64,000 nt of DNA from Leisingera sp. SS27 (GTDB lineage: Bacteria; Pseudomonadota; Alphaproteobacteria; Rhodobacterales; Rhodobacteraceae), in NCBI RefSeq assembly GCF_028368855.1, contig NZ_JAQNCY010000002.1, positions 186,001 through 250,000 of the forward strand. Direction: 5' to 3'. Positions within the stretch are counted from its first letter, which is position 1. Each line of letters starts with the position of its first letter. Below are positions 1-8,147 of this stretch, piece after piece. A program made the translations under genes and the position numbers. A model generated the notes under the pieces. The model did not search any database and was not told the origin of the DNA. It worked only from the letters and a program-made list of their open reading frames with translations.

Positions 1-1
1 C

Positions 2-1456
2 ATCGATGCACCGCATGACCGGCGCATCAACTCCGCCACCCGCTTCTGGGACAGCTCCGGCTTCTCGGTCTCGATCGGCCCCAGCGGGCTGTCGCTGGAC
101 GTCGACAGCATCGCCTCTTTGGTGGCCGGCGGCATCGAGTTCGACTCGGTGTTTGACGGCGGCCAGACCGTTGGTCCCGGCACAGTGTTTGACATCCACA
201 CCGACGAGGCCGCAGCCCGCCGCACCGCCTTTGCGCGCACCCTGTCCGGCGGGGTTGCCGTCGCGGTTGCCTTTGACGAGTCGGTGGCGGGCCTGGCCAG
301 CGGCGCGGAGGTTCAGCTGCGCGGCGTCAAGGTCGGCGAGGTCAGCAGCCTCAACGCAGCCATTCAAAGCGGCAGCGACGAAGCCGAGGTGCGGCTGATC
401 GCCAAGCTGCTGCTGGAACCTGGCCTGATGGGCCTGCCGCGCGGTGCGGGCGAGGCAGAAGCGCTTGATTTCCTTGAACAGGCGGTGGCCGGCGGCCTGC
501 GCGCGCGGCTGGCCTCTGCAGGCCTGTTCAGCTCGGAACTGCTCGTCGAGCTGGTGACGCTGGAGGACGCGGCCCCCGCAGCCTTCAACCGCGAAGCAGA
601 ACCCTTCCCAGAGCTGCCAAGCGCCCCCTCCGACCTGCCCGATTTCACTGCCACCGCCGAAGGCGCGCTGGAGCGCATCAGCGAACTTCCGGTGGAAGAG
701 CTTATGGCGCAGGCCATCGCCACCCTCGCCAGCATTGAAAACCTGGCCGCTGCCGACAGCACCCGTCAGGCACCCGCCGCTGCGGTGGCGCTGCTGGAGG
801 ACACCCGCGCACTGCTTGCCGATCCGGGCACCCGCGCCCTGCCGGGAGAGCTGCAGGCGGCTGTATCCGACGTGCGTGCCCTGCTGGCAGATCTGCAGCA
901 GGGCCGGGCTGCGGCCAATCTTGCAGCCGCGCTGGAACAGGGCAGCCAGGCCGCCGCCAGCCTTGCCGCGGCGTCGGATGAACTGCCCGCGCTGGTCGCC
1001 GATTTCCGGGCACTGGCGGCCAAGGCGAATTCGCTGGAGGCCGAGGAGCTGATCCGCTCAGCCAGCCAGCTGATAGACAGCGCCGATGCGGTAATCGGCA
1101 CAGAGGGCGCCCGCGCCCTGCCCCCGGCCCTGACCGCTGCGCTGGAGGAAATGCAGGCCACACTGGAAGACATGCGCCAGGGCGGGCTGGTGGAGAATGC
1201 CAATGCCACCATGGCCTCTGCCCGCGGTGCCGCAGACGCTGTGGCGGCCGCTGCCGAAGGACTGCCTGCACTTTCAGCCCGGCTTGAGCGTCTGGTGGCC
1301 CAGTCCGAGGCACTGATCGCCTCCTATGGCGGCCGCTCCAGCTTCAACTCCGAAACCCTGGACGCGCTGCGCGAGATCAAGACCGCTGCCCGTGCGGTGT
1401 CCCAGCTGGCACGCAAGATCGAACGCGACCCGAATTCCCTGCTGTTTGGAAGATAA
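2..1456 (+). CDS. pqiB: PqiB/MCE-domain intermembrane transport protein, 5' truncated
   Basis: The reading frame is open from base 2, so the start lies outside the window. The visible part begins in a TRFWDSSGF...LASLVAGGIEFD segment typical of PqiB, followed by an MCE domain (VAVAFDESVAGLASGAEVQLRGVKVGEV) and a long Ala/Leu/Glu-rich helical tail. PqiB proteins form periplasm-spanning MCE tubes anchored in the inner membrane that move lipids between membranes, and they usually carry three MCE repeats, so only the last part is seen here. The next gene, two bases downstream, encodes the partner lipoprotein PqiC, which supports the assignment. The helical tail is longer and less conserved than the MCE part. 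PqiA should lie upstream, outside the window. Confidence 0.88.
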   Translation: MDAPHDRRINSATRFWDSSGFSVSIGPSGLSLDVDSIASLVAGGIEFDSVFDGGQTVGPGTVFDIHTDEAAARRTAFARTLSGGVAVAVAFDESVAGLASGAEVQLRGVKVGEVSSLNAAIQSGSDEAEVRLIAKLLLEPGLMGLPRGAGEAEALDFLEQAVAGGLRARLASAGLFSSELLVELVTLEDAAPAAFNREAEPFPELPSAPSDLPDFTATAEGALERISELPVEELMAQAIATLASIENLAAADSTRQAPAAAVALLEDTRALLADPGTRALPGELQAAVSDVRALLADLQQGRAAANLAAALEQGSQAAASLAAASDELPALVADFRALAAKANSLEAEELIRSASQLIDSADAVIGTEGARALPPALTAALEEMQATLEDMRQGGLVENANATMASARGAADAVAAAAEGLPALSARLERLVAQSEALIASYGGRSSFNSETLDALREIKTAARAVSQLARKIERDPNSLLFGR

Positions 1457-1457
1457 G

Positions 1458-2015
1458 ATGATTAACACCCTGAAATTTCTGCTCCCCATCACCCTGCTGG
1501 CGGCCTGCGCCGGGAGCAACGATCCACGCTATCTGATTTCCTCTGCACCGGGTGAAACCGTCGCAAACCTGCGCTCCCGTTCGATTGAGGTGCGGCTGGT
1601 GTCGCTGCCGTCCTATGCCGCGGCCTCGGACATCGTTGCGGAGGGCGAAGGCGGAGCGCTTTATGCGCTGGGTGGCGCGCAATGGGCAGACGATCCGGCC
1701 CGCGGCATGACCGCCGCCCTGGCCCGCGGGTTGAACGAGCGCACCGGCGCGGCCGCAGCCATTGAGCCCTGGCCGCTGAACACCGGCCCGGACGCGCGTC
1801 TGGATGTGCGGGTGGATCAGGTCTATGCCCGCGCCGATGGCCAGTTTGAACTGTCCGGCCAGTTCGCGGTCTCCTCGCCCGAGGGCACAGTGCGCGAATT
1901 CGTGAAGCGGTTTGACATCACCACGCCCGTCGACGGCGCCGGCCCGGCTGCCACCGCCGATGCCCTGGCACTGGCACTGGCAGAACTGGCCCGCCAGGTC
2001 TCAAAATCCCTTTAG
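1458..2015 (+). CDS. pqiC: PqiC-like outer-membrane lipoprotein (ABC transport auxiliary family)
   Basis: A 185-residue protein starting at the ATG at 1458, one base after the pqiB stop, so the two are translationally linked. It opens with a lipoprotein signal (MINTLKFLLPITLLAAC, lipobox LLAAC with the Cys at residue 17) and continues as the ABC_trans_aux/DUF330 fold (YLI, IEVRLVSLPSYA, LDVRVDQVYA, REFVKRFDITTPV). In the family PqiC is an outer-membrane lipoprotein that docks the end of the PqiB tube. A longer in-frame ORF starts at 1326, but that part lies inside pqiB and would bury the signal peptide, so it is rejected. The gene converges on the RidA gene. Confidence 0.87.
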   Translation: MINTLKFLLPITLLAACAGSNDPRYLISSAPGETVANLRSRSIEVRLVSLPSYAAASDIVAEGEGGALYALGGAQWADDPARGMTAALARGLNERTGAAAAIEPWPLNTGPDARLDVRVDQVYARADGQFELSGQFAVSSPEGTVREFVKRFDITTPVDGAGPAATADALALALAELARQVSKSL

Positions 2016-2046
2016 GCCGCCCGGCTGAACTCTTCCGGCGTGCCTG

Positions 2047-2385
2047 TCAGCAGGCCGCGGTCACGATGATCTCCACCTTCAGGTCCGCCCGCGCCAGCCT
2101 GGCCTCGCCGCAGGCCCGGGCCGGGGCGTGGCCTTGCGGCACCCAGGCATCCCAGACCGCGTTCATCTCCGCAAAGTCCTTCATGTCGGCCAGCCATACT
2201 ATCGCCTGCAGGATCTGCTGCGGCGAGGACCCGGCCTTCTCCAGCAGCGCCTCGACGCGGGACAAGCAGTCGCGGGTTTGCGCGGCCACGTCAGCGCCGT
2301 CCCCGACCTGGCCGCACAGATAGGCCACGCCGTTGTGCTTCACGATCTTGCTCATCCGGGCGCCGGTGTCGATCCGTTCGATCAT
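2047..2385 (-). CDS. RidA family (YjgF/YER057c/UK114) enamine/imine deaminase
   Basis: A 112-residue Rid protein with the typical opening [19 protein letters not shown] and the C-terminal [18 protein letters not shown] segment, which carries the conserved active-site Arg of RidA enzymes. Rid proteins hydrolyse reactive 2-imino or 2-enamine acids to 2-oxoacids and ammonia. It lies 9 bases after the flavin/iron-sulfur dehydrogenase gene and is the last gene of a seven-gene operon. That is where an imine hydrolase would be useful, because flavin amine dehydrogenases release imines. The link to this dehydrogenase is inferred from position. The family is clear; the substrate is unknown. Confidence 0.88.
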   Translation of the reverse strand: MIERIDTGARMSKIVKHNGVAYLCGQVGDGADVAAQTRDCLSRVEALLEKAGSSPQQILQAIVWLADMKDFAEMNAVWDAWVPQGHAPARACGEARLARADLKVEIIVTAAC

Positions 2386-2394
2386 CTTGTTCTC

Positions 2395-3789
2395 CTATTC
2401 AGCGGCATTGGCGGAGAGGTTCTCCATCGCGGCCAGTTCACCCAGTGTCACCGGCTTGATCGGCGGCCGGATCCGGTAATAGCCGGTTTCATCGGGTGTC
2501 TGCCCGTTGGCCTCGGCCAGCAGCGCGGTCACGGTCAGTCCGCAATAGCGGCCCTGGCACGGCCCCATACCCGCGCGCCCGAAGGCCTTGGCCTGGTTCG
2601 GGCCGAGACAGCCGAGCCTGGCATAACTGCGGATGTCGCCCGCGGTGACTTCCTCGCAGCGGCAGACGATGGTGCTGTCCGCGGGCCGCACAGCGCCCGC
2701 AAAAGGCGGATAGGCGGCATCCAGGAACGGGCGCACCGCGGTTTCCCGGCTGCGGCGGCTGAACAGCGGCGCGGCCAGGCGGTCGCGCTCCTGTGCGGTG
2801 ATCCGGCCCAGTTCCTCTGCCGCTTTCAATGCTGCAATCCGGCCCGCATATTCGGCCGCCATTGCACCGCTGATGCCCGCGCCGTCGCCAGCGATCAGGA
2901 CACCGTCCCTGCCGGTCTCGCCCCATTTTCCAGTCTCAGGCACAAAACACTGCTGCGCGTCTGACCAGACATGCGGCACATTGATTGAGCGTGCGGCCTG
3001 GGTGTTCGGCACCACGCCGTGATGCAGCAGGACGGTACCGCAGGCGATGCTGTGCGCCTGCCCCTTGCTGCGGAAGGTCACCGCCTCGGCCGCGGTGCTG
3101 CCGGCCACCGCGATCTCCGTGGCACCGGTATAGCGCGGCACGCCGGCTCGCTTGATTTCTGCCAGCATCTTCAAGCCCTTGGCCAGATAGCGCCATCCGC
3201 GCAGCGCGCCGGACAGGTGGCGGGCTGCTGCCAGCGGGCTGGCCCCGGTCTGGGTCTCAACCAGTGACAGCGGCGGCGTGCCCGCCCGCACCATCTGTGC
3301 CGCAATCAGATAGAGCAGCGGCCCGCTCCCGGCGAGCACGGCGCGGCGCGGCAGGACGCCGGATTGCTTCAGCAGGATCTGCGCGGCACCTGCGGTCATC
3401 ACGCCCGGCAGGGTCCAGCCTGGGACCGGCATCGGACGCTCCAGCGCGCCGGTGGCCAGGACTACCCGGTCCGCGTCCACCTGCCCTGCCCGGCCCTGTC
3501 GGCTAAAGGAGATGCGGAACCCGTCCTCAATGGCCCAGACAACGGCACCTGGCAGGTGGGTGATCCCGGCCCCGCCAAGACCCGCTGTCAGGGTTGCCCC
3601 ATGCAGATACTCTTGCCCCAGAATAGCGCCGCGCGGCCCGCCCGCGCGGTCCACCTCGCGGTAGATCTGCCCGCCGGGGCGGTTCTGCTCGTCCAGCAGG
3701 GTGACGCTCAGGCCCTGCCGAGCGGCTTCTGCTGCGGCCGCCATGCCAGCCGGGCCTGCGCCGATGATTGCCAGGTCACAGCGTTTCAT
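2395..3789 (-). CDS. NAD(P)/FAD-dependent oxidoreductase with C-terminal BFD-like [2Fe-2S] domain (HcnB / OoxA / LhpE-like subunit)
   Basis: A 464-residue protein. The N-terminus has a dinucleotide-binding motif (LAIIGAGPAGMAAA, then LLDEQNRPGGQIYRE), a second nucleotide site sits mid-protein (AVLAGSGPLL), and an FAD-closing stretch reads GVLIAGDGAGISGA. The C-terminus has the Cys set of a BFD-like [2Fe-2S] domain (IVCRCEEVTAGDI ... GPCQGRYC). This is the large subunit of heterotrimeric dehydrogenases of the hydrogen-cyanide-synthase, opine-oxidase or D-hydroxyproline-dehydrogenase type. The ATG at 3789 is preferred because its product begins directly with the Rossmann strand; a longer frame reaches 3819. 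It overlaps the ferredoxin-like subunit gene by 14 bases. The true substrate cannot be read from the sequence. Confidence 0.85.
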   Translation of the reverse strand: MKRCDLAIIGAGPAGMAAAAEAARQGLSVTLLDEQNRPGGQIYREVDRAGGPRGAILGQEYLHGATLTAGLGGAGITHLPGAVVWAIEDGFRISFSRQGRAGQVDADRVVLATGALERPMPVPGWTLPGVMTAGAAQILLKQSGVLPRRAVLAGSGPLLYLIAAQMVRAGTPPLSLVETQTGASPLAAARHLSGALRGWRYLAKGLKMLAEIKRAGVPRYTGATEIAVAGSTAAEAVTFRSKGQAHSIACGTVLLHHGVVPNTQAARSINVPHVWSDAQQCFVPETGKWGETGRDGVLIAGDGAGISGAMAAEYAGRIAALKAAEELGRITAQERDRLAAPLFSRRSRETAVRPFLDAAYPPFAGAVRPADSTIVCRCEEVTAGDIRSYARLGCLGPNQAKAFGRAGMGPCQGRYCGLTVTALLAEANGQTPDETGYYRIRPPIKPVTLGELAAMENLSANAAE

Positions 3790-4087
3790 TGCCAGCCTCC
3801 GCTTCATGCGGGCGGGCAATTTTCATGTCCTCCTCGACTTCCAGCATACAGGCCTGCTGCACCCGGCCGCCGGTTTCCACCAGGCATTCGAAACAGGCGC
3901 CCATCATGCAAAACGGCGCCCGCGGCGCGCCCGACACAGGCGTGTGGCGAAACACCTGCACGCCAGCCGCCAGCAGCGCGGCAGCCAGGTTGGCGCCTGC
4001 GGGCAGGTCCAGCGGCAAACCGTCAAACCAGACCCGCACGCGGGGGGCATCATCTGCCAGCTCAAGAAACGGGGAATCGGTCTTCAC
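3776..4087 (-). CDS. Small (2Fe-2S) ferredoxin-like subunit (HcnA / LhpF-like)
   Basis: A 103-residue protein starting at a GTG at 4087 behind a good ribosome binding site (GGAGG seven bases upstream), inside the end of the preceding oxidase gene. The frame runs back to 4237 without a stop, but that extension is a shadow of the oxidase gene. The iron-sulfur ligand set is visible as PFCMMGACFECLVE followed by QQAC, typical of the HcnA/LhpF plant-type [2Fe-2S] subunit. It would pass electrons between the flavin subunits. The three dehydrogenase genes overlap at both junctions, as expected for a stoichiometric complex. Length fits HcnA. Confidence 0.83.
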   Translation of the reverse strand: MKTDSPFLELADDAPRVRVWFDGLPLDLPAGANLAAALLAAGVQVFRHTPVSGAPRAPFCMMGACFECLVETGGRVQQACMLEVEEDMKIARPHEAEAGNETL

Positions 4088-5162
4088 TGAACACCTCCAG
4101 ATCAGGGGCGGCTGCGGTGCCTTCCAGCCAGTCAGGCAGGAACAGCGCATGGGCCGCGGCCAGGGTGATGCCGCTGTGGCAGGTGACAAGGTAAGCGCCC
4201 GGCATCTCGGGGCTTTCCTGGTAGATCGGCAAGCCATCGGGCGACAGAATACGCAGGGCGCCCCAGCTGCGCACCAGCTGCGCGCGGGCCAGCGCCGGAT
4301 AGGCGGCGATGGCCTCTGCGGCGAGGCCCGACAGACCCGGCTGCGTCACGCCGTCATCCAGCCCGACCTCTTCGTTGGTGGCGCCGATCTGGATGCCCCC
4401 CTCATCCACTTGACGGGCAATCAGCGAGGGGCGGTTGATCAGTTTCGGCATCTTCTCGGTGATCAGCACCTGGCCGCGCTGTGGCCGCACCGGTGCCTTG
4501 AAACCCAGCTTGGGGCCCAGCTCCATCGCGCCAAGGCCTGCCGAAAGCATTACCTTGCCCGCCGTAACCACGGTGCCGTCGCTGCACTGGACCTTGAAGA
4601 CATCGGGCTTGGACACGCCGTTAACGGTCTTGCCGTTCAGAACCCTGCCGCCCAGCCGCCGCACGTCCTCTGCCAGAGAGACCAGCAGGCGCAGCGGGTT
4701 TGCGTGGCCGTCCTGGTGGTGCAGGATCGCGCCTGCGACCTTGGGGCCGATATGCGGCTCCTCGCGGCTGAGCGCATTGCGGCCCAGAACCTCGTAAGGG
4801 TAGTTGCCGCCCAGCTTGTCCTTCAGCGCATCGTACTGCGCCACGGTGGTATAGAGCGTTTCCTCGGAGAAATGCAGGTCATAACCGCCGTTCTGCTGCA
4901 ACCCGACAGAGCGGCCGGTGCCGTCCTCCAGTTCCGCCGCAAATCCGGCCCAGGCGGCAGCGGACTGCTGGCTCCAGCTGGCATAGCGCGGCTGCTTCAT
5001 GCCCTTGGACTGCACCCAGACCAGGCCGAAGTTGCCGCGGCTGGCCCGGAACGCGCCGTCATCGCCGTCCAGCACCGTGACACGCTTGCCGCGCCTGAGC
5101 AGCCCCCAGGCCACCGACAGGCCGACAACGCCGCCGCCGATCACTGCATAGTCTGCTTCCAT
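4062..5162 (-). CDS. DadA-family FAD-dependent amine/imino-acid oxidase (HcnC / LhpB-like catalytic subunit)
   Basis: A 366-residue DAO-superfamily flavoenzyme. FAD-binding signature VIGGGVVGLSVAWGLLRRGKRVTVLD at the N-terminus, LSAGLGAMELGP mid-protein, and a C-terminal YLVTCHSGITLAAA substrate/FAD motif typical of glycine and D-amino-acid oxidases. In the HcnABC, opine-oxidase and D-hydroxyproline-dehydrogenase complexes this subunit oxidises the amine. It sits between the TRAP receptor gene and the ferredoxin subunit, with 26 bases of overlap with the latter. The imported compound is therefore probably a secondary amine, D-amino acid or opine. True cyanogenesis is less likely, because the operon has its own solute importer and a RidA. 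Confidence 0.85.
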   Translation of the reverse strand: MEADYAVIGGGVVGLSVAWGLLRRGKRVTVLDGDDGAFRASRGNFGLVWVQSKGMKQPRYASWSQQSAAAWAGFAAELEDGTGRSVGLQQNGGYDLHFSEETLYTTVAQYDALKDKLGGNYPYEVLGRNALSREEPHIGPKVAGAILHHQDGHANPLRLLVSLAEDVRRLGGRVLNGKTVNGVSKPDVFKVQCSDGTVVTAGKVMLSAGLGAMELGPKLGFKAPVRPQRGQVLITEKMPKLINRPSLIARQVDEGGIQIGATNEEVGLDDGVTQPGLSGLAAEAIAAYPALARAQLVRSWGALRILSPDGLPIYQESPEMPGAYLVTCHSGITLAAAHALFLPDWLEGTAAAPDLEVFSEDRFPVS

Positions 5163-5231
5163 CCTGCCGCTTCTCCGGGGTTGGCTGCGGTTGCGGGACG
5201 GCGCACGGCCGCCCCCGTCCTTGATACGGGA

Positions 5232-6224
5232 TTACTTGCCGATCTGGTCAAGAATGCTCTGGCCCCAGCCGGCGCCAACGTCTTCCAGAACCACCGGCCA
5301 GACGTCTTGGCGCACCTTGGCGGCCATCGCGGCCAGTTCGCCGGCGCTCAGATCGACCACCTTGGCCCCCAGCTCATCGGCCAGGCGCTGCTCCCATTTG
5401 CCCTGATCCTTTTCGGCGACGGTCCAGCGCTGCGCTTCAAACTCCGCCGCGGCGGCTTTCAGCGCCTCCTGGTCTTCGGCGTCCAGCTCAGCCAGCGAAC
5501 CGTTGGAGATGATCATGTACCAGACCTCAAAGTGGGTGTTGGCAGGCACATAGGCCTTGGTCACATCGCGGAACGAAGCGTAATAGCCTTCGGCGCCGGA
5601 ACCGATGACGCCGTCAACCACGCCGGTCTGGATCGCGGTGAACGCCTCGGAGAAGGGGATTGGCGACGGAATGTAACCCAGCGCCTCGCCGGTCAGCTGG
5701 AAGCTCTTGATGCCGGGCACCCGCACCTTGATGCCGTTGGATTGCGACGGGTCGCCGGGGCTGACCGCATCGGTATTCAGCGCAATGCCGCCGAAATACA
5801 CCGGGTAGGCGGCCAGCATGGTGATGTCCTGTTTGGCATAAAGCTCTGCCATCACGTCGCGCACCGCACCGCCGGGGCCGTAGATCTTGCGCGCTTCATC
5901 CCAGTTATTGGCCAGATAGGGGAAGGAGCTGATCTGCATCCGGCGGTCCGCCGCGGCAGCTGCGGGCTGGGTCGCCATGTCGATGGCGCCAACGCTGATG
6001 CGCTCCTGCACAGTGGTGTAATCGCCGAGCGCAGAGGCAGGGAAGATGTTGATAGACACCTCGCCGCCGGTGGCCTCATCCACCTGGGCTGCAAAGGCGC
6101 GCAGCTCCTTGTCGATGGTGGTGTCCTGGGGACGCACGTGGCTCATCTTGAGGTCGGCGGCCGAGGCGAGGCCTGCCAGCGACATCAGGGCAGCAGCAGC
6201 GGTGCCGGTCAGAAAGTGTTTCAT
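5232..6224 (-). CDS. TRAP transporter solute-binding protein, DctP family
   Basis: A 330-residue periplasmic receptor. Sec signal peptide (MKHFLTGTAAAALMSLAGLASA, cleavage about residue 22), then the DctP fold: LKMSHVRPQDT, KELRAFAAQVDEATGGEVSINIFPASALGDY, the FSEAFTAIQTGVVDGVIG motif containing the family's carboxylate-contact region, and AYVPANTHFEVWYMIISN. It delivers a small, usually carboxylate-bearing solute to the DctQM membrane pair. The gene order here is Q-M-P followed by the flavin dehydrogenase genes, so its ligand is probably the dehydrogenase substrate. The ATG lies behind a GGAGGA ribosome site. Confidence 0.9.
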   Translation of the reverse strand: MKHFLTGTAAAALMSLAGLASAADLKMSHVRPQDTTIDKELRAFAAQVDEATGGEVSINIFPASALGDYTTVQERISVGAIDMATQPAAAAADRRMQISSFPYLANNWDEARKIYGPGGAVRDVMAELYAKQDITMLAAYPVYFGGIALNTDAVSPGDPSQSNGIKVRVPGIKSFQLTGEALGYIPSPIPFSEAFTAIQTGVVDGVIGSGAEGYYASFRDVTKAYVPANTHFEVWYMIISNGSLAELDAEDQEALKAAAAEFEAQRWTVAEKDQGKWEQRLADELGAKVVDLSAGELAAMAAKVRQDVWPVVLEDVGAGWGQSILDQIGK

Positions 6225-6269
6225 GGGTAGTCTCCTCCGTAGGGTGTCTGGTGTTTGTCAGGGGTGGGG

Positions 6270-7568
6270 TCAGTAGCCGAAGAAACGCGGCAGAAAGAGC
6301 GACAGGTCGGGCCACAGCGAGGTCAGGAAGACCACCGGCACATAGCCTGTCAGGATCAGGATCATTGCGGGCGGGATCACCTTGGTGACCTTCACATTGC
6401 CAATCCGCGCGCCGAGGTAGAGGATCGAGGCATAGGGCGGGGTGACACCGCCCATCGCGGTATTGACGCCCATGATCGCGGCAAACTGCACCGGGGTGAC
6501 GCCGATCGCCTGCATCAGCGGCAGCAGCAGCGGCGCAATCAGGATGATGGCGGTGACGTCGTTCACGACCATGCCGACCAGGAACAGCAGGATATTGATG
6601 AAGATCAGCAGCAGCACCTTGTTGTCGGTAATCTCGAAGATCGCGCTGACCATCTTCTGCGGGATCGCCTCATAGACGAACATCTGGCTCAAGATCATCG
6701 AGAACAGGATCATCACCATGATCGCGCCCACCGCCGTGGCGGCTTCCTTGCCGGCCTCCAGGAAGCTGTTCCACTTCAGCCCCTTGTAGATGAAGAACCC
6801 AACCGGCAGCGCATAAATCACCGACAGCGCGGCGGCTTCGGTCGGGGTCATGATGCCGCCGTAGATGCCGCCCAGGATGATCACCGGCATCAGCAGTGCC
6901 GGGGTCGCGTTAAAGCCTTTCTTGGCCACATCGCCTGCCAGCTGGGAGAAGGTGGGCGCGTCATCCAGCACCAGGTTGAACTTGCGGCTCATCCACAGGT
7001 TCATGGCCGAGAAGTTGAACATAATCAGCAGGCCCGGCCCCAGGGTCGCCAGGAAGCAGGCGAGGATCGAGGTATCGGTCACCCAGCCATAGACGATCAT
7101 GGTGACAGACGGCGGGATCAGCAGCCCAAGGATTGAGGAGTTGGCAATCAGCGCGGTGGCGTATTCCCGCGGGTAGCCGCGCTTTTCCATCTCGGGGATC
7201 AGCAGCGGACCGATGGCAGCGATGCCGGTCAGGCCGGAGCCGGAGATCGCGCCGATGATGGCGCAGCTGACCGCGGCCACAACACCCAGGCCGCCGCGGA
7301 TATGCCCGATGAAGGCATTGACGAAGTTCAATAGCGAGGCAGCAATGCCGCTGGCCGACATGATGGTGCCCGCCAGAACAAACAGCGGAATGGCCAGCAG
7401 AACCGGGTTGCCCAATTGCTGGGAGCCCCACAGCATCATGCCCTTCATGGTCACATCGCCCAGGAAATACATGATCATCAGAGCGGCGCCGAAACAGTAG
7501 GGCAGCGGCACGCCCAGGGTCAGGGTCAGAACCAGAACGGCGATGGCAAGGAGTGCGATTTCAATCAT
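6270..7568 (-). CDS. TRAP transporter large permease, DctM family
   Basis: A 432-residue polytopic membrane protein with the DctM pattern: MIEIALLAIAVLVLTLTLGVPL, PLFVLAGTIMSASGIAASLLNF, GSGLTGIAAIGPLLIPEM, LIPPSVTMIVYG, GIYGGIMTPTEAAALSVIYAL and VNTAMGGVTPPYASILYL. It forms the sodium-coupled transport channel together with DctQ. The ATG at 7568 is chosen because it gives a normal DctM N-terminus and overlaps the dctQ stop by four bases; the frame extends to 7754 but that part lies inside dctQ. Second gene of the operon. Confidence 0.92.
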   Translation of the reverse strand: MIEIALLAIAVLVLTLTLGVPLPYCFGAALMIMYFLGDVTMKGMMLWGSQQLGNPVLLAIPLFVLAGTIMSASGIAASLLNFVNAFIGHIRGGLGVVAAVSCAIIGAISGSGLTGIAAIGPLLIPEMEKRGYPREYATALIANSSILGLLIPPSVTMIVYGWVTDTSILACFLATLGPGLLIMFNFSAMNLWMSRKFNLVLDDAPTFSQLAGDVAKKGFNATPALLMPVIILGGIYGGIMTPTEAAALSVIYALPVGFFIYKGLKWNSFLEAGKEAATAVGAIMVMILFSMILSQMFVYEAIPQKMVSAIFEITDNKVLLLIFINILLFLVGMVVNDVTAIILIAPLLLPLMQAIGVTPVQFAAIMGVNTAMGGVTPPYASILYLGARIGNVKVTKVIPPAMILILTGYVPVVFLTSLWPDLSLFLPRFFGY

Positions 7569-8035
7569 TTTGCGGCTCCGGCGCGCAGGGCGTTGATATG
7601 GCGCAGCAGGTGCACCGCGGTGTAGAGCATCATCAGGGCCAGACCGGCCACGAGCGCCACTTCGGAATAGAATGTCGGCAGGTAGAGCGTCGGGCTCTCC
7701 TTCCAGACCCGCCAGGCGTACTGGGTGTATTCCCAGGCCCAGCTCAGCAGCCACAGGCCGACGGTCAGGCTGATGACTTCACCGATGATCGCCAGCACGG
7801 TATGGCCGCGCTCTGTCTTGATGGCGATTTCCAGCACGTTGGCGCGGATGTGGGTGTCCTCGCGCGAGGCGTTCACGGCGCCAAGGATGTACAGCCAGAT
7901 GGTCGGATAGAGCATGGTCTCCTCCAGCCCCATCACCGGGATCTGCAGCAGGTAGCGGGTGACCACCTGGACGAACTGGCCAAGGGCCACCAGGCAGATC
8001 AGCCCGGTCAGCAGATATTTTGAAAATGTGTCCAT
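7565..8035 (-). CDS. TRAP transporter small permease, DctQ family
   Basis: A 156-residue membrane protein with four predicted transmembrane segments (starting LLTGLICLVALGQFVQVVTRYLLQ; LYPTIWLYILGAVNASREDTHIRANVL; VLAIIGEVISLTVGLWLLSWAW; VALVAGLALMMLYTAVHLL). The GLEETMLYPTIWL and EDTHIRANV stretches are typical of DctQ. It is the accessory subunit that pairs with the DctM gene, whose start overlaps this stop. It is the first gene of the operon, reading away from the LysR gene across a 112-base shared regulatory region. Confidence 0.9.
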   Translation of the reverse strand: MDTFSKYLLTGLICLVALGQFVQVVTRYLLQIPVMGLEETMLYPTIWLYILGAVNASREDTHIRANVLEIAIKTERGHTVLAIIGEVISLTVGLWLLSWAWEYTQYAWRVWKESPTLYLPTFYSEVALVAGLALMMLYTAVHLLRHINALRAGAAK

Positions 8036-8147
8036 CTGTCCTCCTTCCGGTGTCCCCGCACCGGGTTTGGCGGATTTGGCTGGACAAGGGGCATAAGATC
8101 AATTTCAAAATATCTGTTACTCCATAAACTGACTTGATACCCCAACC

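Noticed and set aside
4-3600. Long antisense ORFs over several genes
   Set aside because: High GC third positions create open antisense frames; none has a recognised domain or ribosome site.
2395-5162. True hydrogen cyanide synthase
   Set aside because: The subunit set matches HcnABC, but the TRAP importer, LysR gene and RidA point to catabolism of an imported amine; not named hcn.
3768-6230. 820-residue plus-strand ORF
   Set aside because: It is the shadow of the dehydrogenase and TRAP receptor genes on the minus strand; composition is His/Arg/Gly-rich without domains.
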